From CAZWRK01 sp964635875 (GTDB taxonomy: Bacteria; Pseudomonadota; Gammaproteobacteria; Burkholderiales; Aquaspirillaceae): a DNA stretch of 64,000 nt. Made by a program: the position numbers and the translations under genes. The DNA lies in the NCBI GenBank assembly GCA_964635875.1, contig CAZWRK010000004.1, positions 13,489 through 77,488 of the forward strand. Direction: 5' to 3'. Shown here one piece after another: positions 1 through 7,339 of this stretch (position 1 is its first letter; every line of letters starts with the position of its first letter). Below the pieces are notes generated by a model. The model saw nothing but the letters and a program-made list of their open reading frames with translations. It did not search any database and was not told the origin of the DNA.

Positions 1-125
1 GTTTAATTGTCGGGTTGACGGTGCTTGGCTTTGCCCTGTATACGATTGGGCTTGCGCTTTTTGCTCCGCTGATCGCTTTAGCAAGCTGGCATGCCTATCG
101 TGATTTGATCGAATATACCCATTAA
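1..125 (+). CDS. C-terminal end of a small membrane protein, probably DUF2189/BPSS1780 family (partial)
   Basis: Only the last 40 codons are in the window; the frame starts at base 3 and ends with TAA at 123-125. The visible part is one hydrophobic segment (Leu/Gly/Ala-rich, about 30 residues) followed by the short tail ASWHAYRDLIEYTH. A final membrane helix ending in a WHAYR-type motif is typical of the DUF2189/BPSS1780 family of predicted multi-pass inner-membrane proteins, whose function is unknown. The assignment rests on this tail only. It lies 12 bases before the next gene on the same strand and may be co-transcribed with it. Confidence 0.5.
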   Translation, partial: LIVGLTVLGFALYTIGLALFAPLIALASWHAYRDLIEYTH

Positions 126-137
126 CTGGACCGCTTT

Positions 138-1091
138 ATGACCCCACTTCGCGTCGTTTTTTTGGATCGTGCGACTTTGCCCGTTGATGTACCTCGCCCT
201 TCTTTACCCCATCAGTGGGTAGAGTATCCGAACACCTCGGAACATGAGGTGCATGAACGGGCGCACGACGCGGATGTGATCATCACCAACAAAGTCCCTC
301 TCACTGCTGAACAGCTCGCCGGTCTGCCGCATCTCAAGCTGATTGCGATTGCGGCAACTGGCTATAACCATGTCGATCTGGAAGCTTGTCGTGCACGTGG
401 CATTACCGTGTGCAATGTGCGCGCGTATGGATGCGCCGCAGTCGCTGAACACGCGTTTCTGCTCATGATGGCGTTACGTCGTCAATTGCCCGCCTATATG
501 CGTGATGTTGCGGCCGGCGAGTGGCAGCGTGCCGCTGGTTTTTGTCTATTTGGTGCGCCGGTGTTGGACTTGGCCGGTGCGACGTTGGCGATTGTCGGGC
601 GGGGCGCGATTGGCCTGGATTTAGCCGAAAAAGCCCGTGCCTTTGGCATGAATGTACTTTTTGCCGAGCATCGCGATGCGGCGGTGGTGCGCGAAGGCTA
701 TGTCGATTTTAAAGAATGCCTTGCGCGGGCGGATGTCGTATCGCTGCACGCGCCGTTATCTGACGCGACGCATCATCTAATTGGCGCACCCGAGCTGGCG
801 CAAATGAAAACCGGCGCGATTTTGATCAACACTGCTCGCGGAGGCTTGGTGGATGAAGCTGCCTTGATCGAAGCCCTTACGCAGGGTCGATTAGGCGGTG
901 CGGGCTTGGATGTGCTATCGGTTGAACCGCCCCGTGACGGGCATCCACTACTCGATTTGGACCTGCCGAATCTGCTGATTACGCCCCACATCGCGTGGGC
1001 GAGTCAGGGCGCAATGTCGAATTTGGCACAGCAAATGATCGGCAATATCGAAGGCTTTTTCAGCGGACAGCCACGGCATGTATTGAATTAA
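138..1091 (+). CDS. D-isomer specific 2-hydroxyacid dehydrogenase (glycerate/hydroxypyruvate reductase type)
   Basis: The 317-residue protein has the two-domain fold of NAD(P)-dependent D-2-hydroxyacid dehydrogenases. The nucleotide-binding turn GRGAIG is at residues 154-159. The expected catalytic triad is visible: Arg234 in NTARGG, Glu263 in SVEPP, and His284 in ITPHIAW. Length and motifs fit the glycerate dehydrogenase/hydroxypyruvate reductase branch, cytosolic enzymes that interconvert a 2-keto acid and a D-2-hydroxy acid. The exact substrate cannot be read from the sequence. Its stop codon (1089-1091) overlaps the stop of the convergent DUF1841 gene, with no terminator between them. Confidence 0.9.
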   Translation: MTPLRVVFLDRATLPVDVPRPSLPHQWVEYPNTSEHEVHERAHDADVIITNKVPLTAEQLAGLPHLKLIAIAATGYNHVDLEACRARGITVCNVRAYGCAAVAEHAFLLMMALRRQLPAYMRDVAAGEWQRAAGFCLFGAPVLDLAGATLAIVGRGAIGLDLAEKARAFGMNVLFAEHRDAAVVREGYVDFKECLARADVVSLHAPLSDATHHLIGAPELAQMKTGAILINTARGGLVDEAALIEALTQGRLGGAGLDVLSVEPPRDGHPLLDLDLPNLLITPHIAWASQGAMSNLAQQMIGNIEGFFSGQPRHVLN

Positions 1092-1600
1092 TTTGACGCG
1101 GGGCGCGGCGGCTTCAAAGTTTCGGGTAGGGTTTCCGCGACTTCGCCCGGCTTGGGGTCGGCTTGCTCCGCGCGGCCTAATTTGGTGCGCAAGATATTCA
1201 GATAAATCGCCGGATCGGGTTGAGTGCCATAGCGTTGCGCGTGCCAGATCATTTCACCCAGCCCATCGAGCGCAATATGGCGCGCTGCGTGCCCATCTCC
1301 GAGCTTTTCGCTCAACGCTTCAATCAAATCTCTAACCCCGACGGGTTGATCAATCGAGAGCTGTTCTTCAATTGCCAGATGCATCGAAAAGTGCAAAAAC
1401 GGATTGGTTTCACCCGATTCGGGTTGCCAGTCGTGATCTAAATAGCGTTCTTTTGCCTCTAAAATCGCGTGATATTCGGGGTGATCAAGCAAAATCGGCA
1501 GTGCGAGGCGTTCAACGCCTGCAAGGGGCTGGTCGGCCTTGTATTTTTGCCAAGTAGCAAAGAAAAACTGCCGAACTTCATCGCGGCTAGGATTAAACAT
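1088..1600 (-). CDS. DUF1841 family protein
   Basis: The predicted protein of 170 residues opens with MFNPSRDEVRQFF and contains NPFLHFSMHLAIEEQLSIDQ, the recognisable core of the DUF1841 family found in beta- and gammaproteobacteria. Function is unknown. A second in-frame ATG lies nine bases upstream at 1609, but a GAG element sits about ten bases before 1600 and only one base before 1609, so 1600 is preferred. It is downstream of trmB on the same strand and probably belongs to the same transcript unless the weak hairpin between them terminates. The C-terminal 25 residues are Pro/Glu/Lys-rich and probably disordered. Confidence 0.88.
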   Translation of the reverse strand: MFNPSRDEVRQFFFATWQKYKADQPLAGVERLALPILLDHPEYHAILEAKERYLDHDWQPESGETNPFLHFSMHLAIEEQLSIDQPVGVRDLIEALSEKLGDGHAARHIALDGLGEMIWHAQRYGTQPDPAIYLNILRTKLGRAEQADPKPGEVAETLPETLKPPRPASN

Positions 1601-1644
1601 GGTGAACATTCTCGTGCGGGCGCGGTGGGCAAACAGGGTCTTAA

Positions 1645-1672
1645 AAGCAGGGCGCGCCCTTTTCGGGCGTGC
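1645..1672 (-). terminator. possible weak intrinsic terminator after trmB
   Basis: GCGCGCCC at 1652-1659 pairs with GGGCGTGC at 1665-1672 (one G-T pair), giving an eight-base stem with a five-base loop. Read on the minus strand it is followed, after a gap of about four bases, by a short T run near 1645-1648. The gap makes it a weak terminator at best. It lies between trmB and the DUF1841 gene. Confidence 0.35.
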
Positions 1673-1684
1673 CGCAGATCGGTA

Positions 1685-2410
1685 TCAAGCGTCTTTGTGA
1701 AACACAATATCCCAAACACCGTGACCAAGACGCAGGCCACGTGCTTCAAATTTGGTCAGCGGGCGATAGTCCGGCTTGTCGGCATAGCCTTGGCTGCGAT
1801 TGCTTAAGCTAGGCTCTTGTTGGCAAACCTCAAGGATTTGAATCGCGTAGTCTTCCCAATCGGTTGCGGCGTGAAAATAGCCACCAACTTTTAAACGACT
1901 GGCGAGCAGTTCCACAAACGGACTTTGAATTAAGCGCCGTTTGTTATGGCGTTTTTTGTGCCACGGATCGGGGAAAAAGATATGAATGCCATCCAAGCTA
2001 TTCGGCGCGATCATGTTTTTGACGACCTCGACCGCATCATGCTGAATCACGCGCACGTTCTGAATCGACTGTTCGCCGAGCAATTTCAGCAAGCTGCCTA
2101 CACCAGGGGTATGCACTTCGAGGCCGAGAAAATCCTTGTCTGGCGCATGAGCGGCAATGTGCGCGGTGGCTTGGCCCATTCCAAAACCAATTTCGAGAAT
2201 TTTCGGGGCTTGGCGACCAAAGGCGGCATCTAAATCCAAGTTTTCAGGACGATAGTCGATGCCATAAAGCGGCCAATAGGTTTCGAGTGCCTTGGCTTGC
2301 CCATTAGATAGATGGCCTTGGCGGAGCACAAAGCTGCGAATCGGGCGATGGGCGGCCGGATGTTCGTCGGTCGTTTCGGGGGCTGGAGTCTGTTCTTGTG
2401 TGTCTTGCAT
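1685..2410 (-). CDS. trmB: tRNA (guanine-N7-)-methyltransferase TrmB
   Basis: TrmB transfers a methyl group from S-adenosylmethionine to N7 of G46 in the variable loop of many tRNAs. The 241-residue protein has the class I methyltransferase SAM-binding motif ILEIGFGMGQ at 71-80 and the family signature PDPWHKKRHNKRR at about 147-159. The first 25 residues are a Gln/Pro/Glu-rich, probably disordered extension. The gene starts with ATG at 2410, 36 bases after the end of the epimerase-like gene on the same strand, so the two are likely co-transcribed. Confidence 0.95.
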   Translation of the reverse strand: MQDTQEQTPAPETTDEHPAAHRPIRSFVLRQGHLSNGQAKALETYWPLYGIDYRPENLDLDAAFGRQAPKILEIGFGMGQATAHIAAHAPDKDFLGLEVHTPGVGSLLKLLGEQSIQNVRVIQHDAVEVVKNMIAPNSLDGIHIFFPDPWHKKRHNKRRLIQSPFVELLASRLKVGGYFHAATDWEDYAIQILEVCQQEPSLSNRSQGYADKPDYRPLTKFEARGLRLGHGVWDIVFHKDA

Positions 2411-2446
2411 GATCGCGTTTTCTCGGAAAAATTTTAGAGGCGGATG

Positions 2447-3349
2447 TTAGCCGACTGCTGCCGAGTCGCAAAGCGTCGTCAGCAAGCTGTAGATCGTAGG
2501 ATATTTGAGGCGGTAGCCTAATTCGCTGAGTCGGTGGTTATCGAGCTGGCGCGATTCTCGTAAAAATGACCAGAGGGCGGGCGAGACGCTTGCTTGCAAT
2601 ACTTCACGGCTGACGCGGGGGGCGCGCGGCAAATGAAAGTGATCGGCCAGTGCGTCAAAGTATTCCCCGACCGGCAGGGCTTGATTGTCGGTGGCGTGAT
2701 AGCAGCGAATGCCGCCCCGTGCGCGTAGTGCGGCGACACACATTCCGGCGAGATCATCGGCGTGAATATGATTGGAGTAGCTGTCTTCGGCGGCGTGGGC
2801 GAGCGGTGTGCCTTGCCGGAGCCGATCCAGCGGTAGTCGGTCGGCGGCGTAAATGCCCGGCGCGCGCAGAATCCGCAGCGAAACCCCGCGCCGAATCGCC
2901 AATCGTCGTAATCGGCCTTCGGCATCTAATCGGCGGCGGGCGCGGTCGGTGCTGGGGCGCGTTGGAAAGGTTTCGGTAATGTGTGTTCCTTTTGCATCGC
3001 CATAGACGCCGCTGGTGCTGATGTAGACCCATTGGCGTGGTATGATCCCGCCCTTTTGCATCGCAGCAATCAGATGCCCTGTACGGGGATCAAGGTTTCC
3101 GCTCAAGGGCGGGGGGGCGGTGTGTAAAACTGCTTGTGCCGCCAGTTTTCCGATGCGAGAGAGCGAGCGAAGACGATCTAGGTCGCCCGTAACCGGCACG
3201 ATACCCGCTTGGCGTAAAGCGGGCTTTTGTTGAGGTTGGCGACACAGCGCAAAAATGCGAAAGCGTTGACGCAATTGGGGGAGCGCACGTTGTGCAACAT
3301 CCCCTGCACCAATGATGAGCAAACGAGGTCGGCGAAACTGTGGATGCAT
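2447..3349 (-). CDS. NAD-dependent epimerase/dehydratase family protein (atypical extended SDR, YeeZ-like)
   Basis: The 300-residue protein begins with a Rossmann strand and the dinucleotide loop IIGAGDVAQRAL (residues 12-23). It carries the STSGVYGD segment of extended short-chain dehydrogenases and an SNHIHADDLAG segment typical of the YeeZ-like branch, an uncharacterised group of nucleotide-sugar-epimerase relatives. The usual YxxxK pair is not evident after SGVYGD, so catalysis is uncertain. The open frame extends to 3466, across the start of the divergent ferredoxin-reductase gene. ATGs at 3361 or 3349 give a normal N-terminus directly before the Rossmann fold; 3349 is chosen, though no good Shine-Dalgarno sequence decides between them. 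Confidence 0.8.
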   Translation of the reverse strand: MHPQFRRPRLLIIGAGDVAQRALPQLRQRFRIFALCRQPQQKPALRQAGIVPVTGDLDRLRSLSRIGKLAAQAVLHTAPPPLSGNLDPRTGHLIAAMQKGGIIPRQWVYISTSGVYGDAKGTHITETFPTRPSTDRARRRLDAEGRLRRLAIRRGVSLRILRAPGIYAADRLPLDRLRQGTPLAHAAEDSYSNHIHADDLAGMCVAALRARGGIRCYHATDNQALPVGEYFDALADHFHLPRAPRVSREVLQASVSPALWSFLRESRQLDNHRLSELGYRLKYPTIYSLLTTLCDSAAVG

Positions 3350-3464
3350 AATTCGATTCATTCCGGTCGATAGAGTCCACTTAAGATACGGGATCTCGTT
3401 TGTTCTGCAAGGCTCGGGACCGATGTGAACATTGGTTTGGGCGTGACACGATGAGGAAATGGGC

Positions 3465-4499
3465 ATGACAACTCAGGTCAAACTATCACCCGGCGGGCGC
3501 ACTTTTGACGTCGACGGGCAAGAAAGCGTATTAGAGGCGGCATTGCGCCACGGCATCAATCTGCCGTATGGCTGTCGCAATGGCGCCTGCGGCGCGTGTA
3601 AAGCAACGATTCTTGAAGGCGAGGTGTCGCACCGCCCGTATCAAGAAAAATCGCTGACCCCTGCTGAAGTCGCGCAAGGTGTGTCGCTGCTCTGTTGCGC
3701 CGAACCTAAAAGCGAGACCTTGGTGCTTGATGTGAAAGAGGTCGGCGGAATCGGTGAAATTCCTATTAAAACCCTACCTTGCCGCGTTGAAAGCCTGACG
3801 AAAGTGCATGATGTGGCCGTCTTGAAGCTCAAAATTCCGGTTTCGGAGCGCCTGCAGTTCTTGGCCGGTCAATATATTGATATTTTGATGCGCGATGGTA
3901 AGGCGCGGAGCTTCTCGCTGGCGAACCCACCGCATGATGATTCGGCGCTGGAGTTGCACATTCGCCACATGCCGGGCGGATCCTTCTCTGACTACGTGTT
4001 TAGCCAGATGAAAGAGAAAGAAATTCTCCGTTTCAAAGGCCCGCTCGGTTCGTTCTTCCTGCAAGAAGAATCGACCAAACCGATTATTCTGCTGGCCAGC
4101 GGTACCGGTTTTGCACCGATCAAAGCCATTATTGAGCATGCTTTGCACGTCGGTATTCGTCGTCCGATGACGCTTTATTGGGGTGCACGTCGTCCGGCGG
4201 ATTTGTATATGGACGAACTCCCTCAGAAGTGGGTCGCCGAGCATGGCGATTTCTTCTCGTATGTGCCGGTGGTTTCGGATGCCTTGCCAGAAGATGGCTG
4301 GACAGGCCGGACTGGCTTGGTGCATCAGGCGGTGTTGGATGACTTTGCGGACTTGTCTGGGCATGAAGTCTATGCCTGTGGCGCGCCGGTTGTGGTCGAG
4401 GCGGCCCACACGCACTTTATCGCCGAGCGGCAACTGCCTAAAGATGCGTTTTTCTCGGATGCGTTTTTCTTGTCGAAAGATGCGACCGCAAAACCATAG
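3465..4499 (+). CDS. 2Fe-2S ferredoxin/FAD/NAD reductase, CDP-6-deoxy-delta-3,4-glucoseen reductase-like
   Basis: The 344-residue flavoprotein has an N-terminal plant-type 2Fe-2S domain (Cys37, Cys42, Cys45 and Cys77 or Cys78). A ferredoxin-NADP reductase module follows, with the FAD motif RSFS, the nucleotide loop GTGFAPIKA and a terminal CGAP segment. This order matches enzymes annotated as CDP-6-deoxy-delta-3,4-glucoseen reductase (AscD/RfbI), common as lone genes in betaproteobacteria. No deoxysugar pathway genes are nearby, so the true electron acceptor is open; an oxygenase or general reductase role is possible. Start 3465 is preferred over 3459 because GAGGAA at 3453-3458 is six bases before it and directly adjoins 3459. 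Confidence 0.85.
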   Translation: MTTQVKLSPGGRTFDVDGQESVLEAALRHGINLPYGCRNGACGACKATILEGEVSHRPYQEKSLTPAEVAQGVSLLCCAEPKSETLVLDVKEVGGIGEIPIKTLPCRVESLTKVHDVAVLKLKIPVSERLQFLAGQYIDILMRDGKARSFSLANPPHDDSALELHIRHMPGGSFSDYVFSQMKEKEILRFKGPLGSFFLQEESTKPIILLASGTGFAPIKAIIEHALHVGIRRPMTLYWGARRPADLYMDELPQKWVAEHGDFFSYVPVVSDALPEDGWTGRTGLVHQAVLDDFADLSGHEVYACGAPVVVEAAHTHFIAERQLPKDAFFSDAFFLSKDATAKP

Positions 4500-4526
4500 T
4501 CGGTACAGCAATAGATTCCATAGAAT

Positions 4527-4553
4527 ACGGGCCGTTTGTCGGCCCGTTTTTTT
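4527..4553 (+). terminator. intrinsic terminator
   Basis: ACGGGCC (4527-4533) pairs with GGCCCGT (4541-4547) across a seven-base loop, followed by a T run to 4553. It ends the ferredoxin-reductase transcript. It lies just 21 bases before the response-regulator ATG, so the next operon has almost no room for its own promoter downstream of it. Confidence 0.85.
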
Positions 4554-4574
4554 ATGCGCGTGATTGGATAACAC

Positions 4575-5288
4575 ATGAATGACCCCGCTATCTCTGTATT
4601 AGTTGTCGATGACGATCCGGAAATTTTGGCTTTGCTCAGCCAATATTTGCGTGGCTACTCCATTCAGGCGACTGGTGTCGCAGATGGTGTAGCGATGCGT
4701 GAGGCGTGGGCATCGCAGTCGTTTGATTTGGTGATTTTGGATCTGATGTTGCCGGGCGAAGATGGTTTGTCTTTGTGCCGCTATGTGCGCAGTCAGGGGG
4801 AAACGCCTGTGATCATGTTAACCGCACGCGGCGAATCGACCGATCGTGTGGTGGGGTTGGAGCTAGGGGCGGATGATTATGTCGTCAAGCCTTTTGACCC
4901 CCGCGAATTGGTTGCGCGGATTCATACGATTTTGCGGCGCAGCCATCGTCGAGTGGTGTCGTCGATGGCGGAGCAAGATGCGCATTTTAGTGGTTGGTCG
5001 CTCAATCATCTCAAGCGACAGGTCACGACACCGGCGCAGTTATTGGTGCCGCTTTCGAACGCCGAATATCGCTTGCTGTGTGCTTTTTTGGAGCGCCCAC
5101 AACGGATTTTAACCCGCGAACAGTTGTTGGATGCGGCGCGCGGTCGGGCGACTGAAGCCTTTGACCGGAGTATTGATTTGCTCGTGTCTCGTCTACGCCA
5201 AAAATTGGGTGATGATCCGAAAGCACCTTGTTTGTTGAAAACCGTACGCGGCGAAGGGTATGTGCTCGATAGTCAGGTCTCGGTATGA
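4575..5288 (+). CDS. OmpR/PhoB-family response regulator
   Basis: The 237-residue protein has an N-terminal receiver domain with the acidic pair Asp12/Asp13, phospho-acceptor Asp56 in LVILDLMLPGEDG, Thr83 and Lys105. A C-terminal winged-helix DNA-binding domain covers about 135-233 (NAEYRLLCAF, DRSIDLLVSRLR, VRGEGYVL). It is expected to bind promoter DNA when phosphorylated by the kinase encoded next. Its TGA overlaps the kinase ATG by four bases, which indicates translational coupling. The regulon is unknown; the EF-hand gene 1.2 kb downstream is a candidate target by position. Confidence 0.93.
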   Translation: MNDPAISVLVVDDDPEILALLSQYLRGYSIQATGVADGVAMREAWASQSFDLVILDLMLPGEDGLSLCRYVRSQGETPVIMLTARGESTDRVVGLELGADDYVVKPFDPRELVARIHTILRRSHRRVVSSMAEQDAHFSGWSLNHLKRQVTTPAQLLVPLSNAEYRLLCAFLERPQRILTREQLLDAARGRATEAFDRSIDLLVSRLRQKLGDDPKAPCLLKTVRGEGYVLDSQVSV

Positions 5289-6334
5289 AGCGTGTTATAT
5301 CCGATACCGTTTTTACCCGATTATTTGGCTTGGTCTTGGCGGCGTTGGTCGTCAGCCATGTGGTGAGTACGTTATTGTTTTTTGTATTTGCGAGTAAGCC
5401 GCCGCCCCCTCCTCCCCCTCAATGTTCGGCAAATGGTGTGTTACTCGCACCGCCGCCACACCACCATGAGCGTCGGCCTCTGCCGCCGAACTTCTGGATC
5501 GCGCAGGCGATTCAGGTGGTGGGCGTGGCGGGCTTGGCGTGGTATGGCGCGCGTCGGTTGGTTCGCCCCATTCACCAACTCACACAGGCGGCCGAGCGTT
5601 TAGGCGATAACTTAGATGCGCCCTCCATTGAAGAAATCGGGCCGCAGGAAACCCGTCAGGCTGCGCGATTGTTTAACCAAATGCAGGACAAAATCCGCTT
5701 GCAGCTCGCCGAGCGCAGCCGATTTTTGGCTGCGGTATCACACGATCTGCGTACGCCGCTGACACGGCTTCGCCTACGTAGCGCCTTGTTAACCGATCCG
5801 GCCTTGCAGGCCAAAATGAGCCAAGATTTAGATGATATGGCGGTGATGCTCGACGCAACCTTGGCGTATTTGCGTGATGATTCGCAACAAGAAGCGTGGC
5901 AGCAGCTAGATTTATCGGCGTTATTACAGACGCTTGCCGAAGATGCGCAAGAGCAAGGCGCGGATGTGCAAATTCATCTACCGGAGGCGGGTGCTTGTGT
6001 GCTGACGCGGCCAAGTAGCTTGCGGCGTTGCTTAGAAAATTTGCTCGAGAATGCAGTGCGCTATGGTGAACGCGCTGAAATTCGGCTTGGTGTGGAGTCG
6101 GATCATTATTGCATCGAAATTTGTGATCAAGGCGCAGGGATTCCCGAGGACAAAATCGCACTGGTTTTTGAGCCTTTTGTGCGGCTTGAAGGCTCGCGTA
6201 ATCGCCATACCGGTGGGGTGGGGTTGGGGTTGTCGATTGCCCGTGACGCCGCACGGCGGTTGGGCGCGACGTTATCGCTGCGTAATGGTCACGGCGGTGG
6301 CTTGATCGCAGCGTTGCGTGTGCCGCGCACCTGA
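5285..6334 (+). CDS. sensor histidine kinase with short Pro/His-rich periplasmic loop
   Basis: The 349-residue inner-membrane kinase has TM1 at about 12-36, a periplasmic loop of only about 34 residues (37-70), TM2 at about 71-88, a HAMP linker, and a HisKA domain with phospho-acceptor His153 in AAVSHDLRTPLTRL. The ATPase domain has Asn256 of the N box, DQGAGIP at 281-287 and GVGLGL at 311-316. The loop holds seven consecutive prolines, a single Cys, PPPHHHER and further prolines. It is too small for a folded sensor domain, so it may bind a metal, or the signal may be sensed in the membrane or by a partner. All catalytic motifs are intact. Confidence 0.93.
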   Translation: MKRVISDTVFTRLFGLVLAALVVSHVVSTLLFFVFASKPPPPPPPQCSANGVLLAPPPHHHERRPLPPNFWIAQAIQVVGVAGLAWYGARRLVRPIHQLTQAAERLGDNLDAPSIEEIGPQETRQAARLFNQMQDKIRLQLAERSRFLAAVSHDLRTPLTRLRLRSALLTDPALQAKMSQDLDDMAVMLDATLAYLRDDSQQEAWQQLDLSALLQTLAEDAQEQGADVQIHLPEAGACVLTRPSSLRRCLENLLENAVRYGERAEIRLGVESDHYCIEICDQGAGIPEDKIALVFEPFVRLEGSRNRHTGGVGLGLSIARDAARRLGATLSLRNGHGGGLIAALRVPRT

Positions 6335-6457
6335 TGAATCGAATGTATCGACTTTGATACACACTGGATAAATTGCACATACATGCAGCGTTTACCGTGT
6401 CATGACCCGCATGAAGGCTGCGGGCATTCCTGAATTTGATTGAGCAAGGAGCATGAT

Positions 6458-7285
6458 ATGAGTGGCGCAATCAGTGGCGTGAGCAGTAGTAGCTATATGC
6501 CTAGCCTGATGTCGGGCGGCCCACGCGGGGCCAAACGTCCCGATAGCGATGAAATGGCGGCTAAAATTTTTAGCCAGCTTGACACCAATAATCAGGGCTA
6601 TTTACAGGCTTCGGATTTGTCGAGCGCGGTCAGTGCACTAGGTCAGCAAGCAAGCAGCAGTGGAACAAGTGACAGCAGTAGCGGGAGCAGTGATGATTTG
6701 TTTGCCGCGCTGGACAGTGACAGCGATGGCAAAGTCACAAAAAGCGAACTGAGCACTGCCTTAAAAGCCGTGTCCGACGAGTTGGATAGCCAGTTTAACG
6801 CGATGCGTGTGGCCAATGGGATGAGCGGTATGCAGGGCGCGCAGGGTAGTGCACCGCCGCCCCCGCCGCCTTCTGGTGGTGGACATCACGGCGGAGGGAA
6901 GGGCGACCAAGGCTTGAGTCAAGACCAACTGAGTGCGATGGCGAGTAGCGCCAGCGAAGCAGGGGATACCACTGCAGCAGATCGCTTCTCTCAGCTTGCC
7001 AGCAACTTCGAAGCCGCTGATACCGATGGTGATGGCAAGGTGAGTTTTGCTGAAAGCATCGCGTATGAGAAGTCGCAGCAAGAAAGCGAAGCCGCGAGCG
7101 ATAGTGCCAGCAGCGATAGCACAACCACCGCCAGCACTTCGACAACAGACAGCACAAGCACCGCGACTTCTGTGCAGGATGATAGCAAGCAAGCGATGTT
7201 GAAAAAGCTGATGGAACTGGCGCGTTCTTATCGGCCAGATACTTCAGCCTCGGCTACAAGTAGCGCATTGAATCTGGCTGTTTAA
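6458..7285 (+). CDS. EF-hand calcium-binding protein with Pro/His-rich linker
   Basis: The 275-residue acidic, Ser-rich protein has three canonical-looking EF-hand loops: 42-53 (DTNNQGYLQASD, last position Asp rather than Glu), 86-97 (DSDSDGKVTKSE) and 188-199 (DTDGDGKVSFAE). A linker at 133-148 contains six prolines then GGGHHGGG. The tail (205-245) is Ser/Thr-rich low complexity. No classical signal peptide is seen, so its location is unclear. ATG at 6458 is preceded by AAGGAG (6446-6451, six-base spacing); the TTG at 6440 in the same frame lies inside that region and is rejected. It follows the two-component genes by 123 bases. Its role as calcium buffer, sensor or exported protein is not known. 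Confidence 0.85.
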   Translation: MSGAISGVSSSSYMPSLMSGGPRGAKRPDSDEMAAKIFSQLDTNNQGYLQASDLSSAVSALGQQASSSGTSDSSSGSSDDLFAALDSDSDGKVTKSELSTALKAVSDELDSQFNAMRVANGMSGMQGAQGSAPPPPPPSGGGHHGGGKGDQGLSQDQLSAMASSASEAGDTTAADRFSQLASNFEAADTDGDGKVSFAESIAYEKSQQESEAASDSASSDSTTTASTSTTDSTSTATSVQDDSKQAMLKKLMELARSYRPDTSASATSSALNLAV

Positions 7286-7298
7286 GCCGGTTGAGATG

Positions 7299-7329
7299 AA
7301 AAAAAGGACGCATCATGCGTCCTTTTTTT
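7299..7329. terminator. bidirectional intrinsic terminator
   Basis: GGACGCA (7306-7312) and TGCGTCC (7316-7322) form a seven-base stem flanked by an A run on the left and a T run on the right. It can therefore stop transcription from both sides. It sits between the convergent EF-hand and purine permease genes. Confidence 0.9.
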
Positions 7330-7339
7330 CGTTTTAGGC

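Noticed and set aside
3774..4574. 266-codon open frame antisense to the ferredoxin-reductase gene
   Set aside because: A shadow frame: basic, low-homology translation, and the plus-strand gene is complete with all cofactor motifs.
5399..5420. C-rich run in the kinase gene as a possible slippage or phase-variation site
   Set aside because: The proline codons are mixed (CCG, CCC, CCT), so there is no long homopolymer, and the frame is intact.
5673..6470. 265-codon open frame antisense to the histidine kinase
   Set aside because: Its translation is a His/Arg/Ala-rich mirror of the kinase with no family features.
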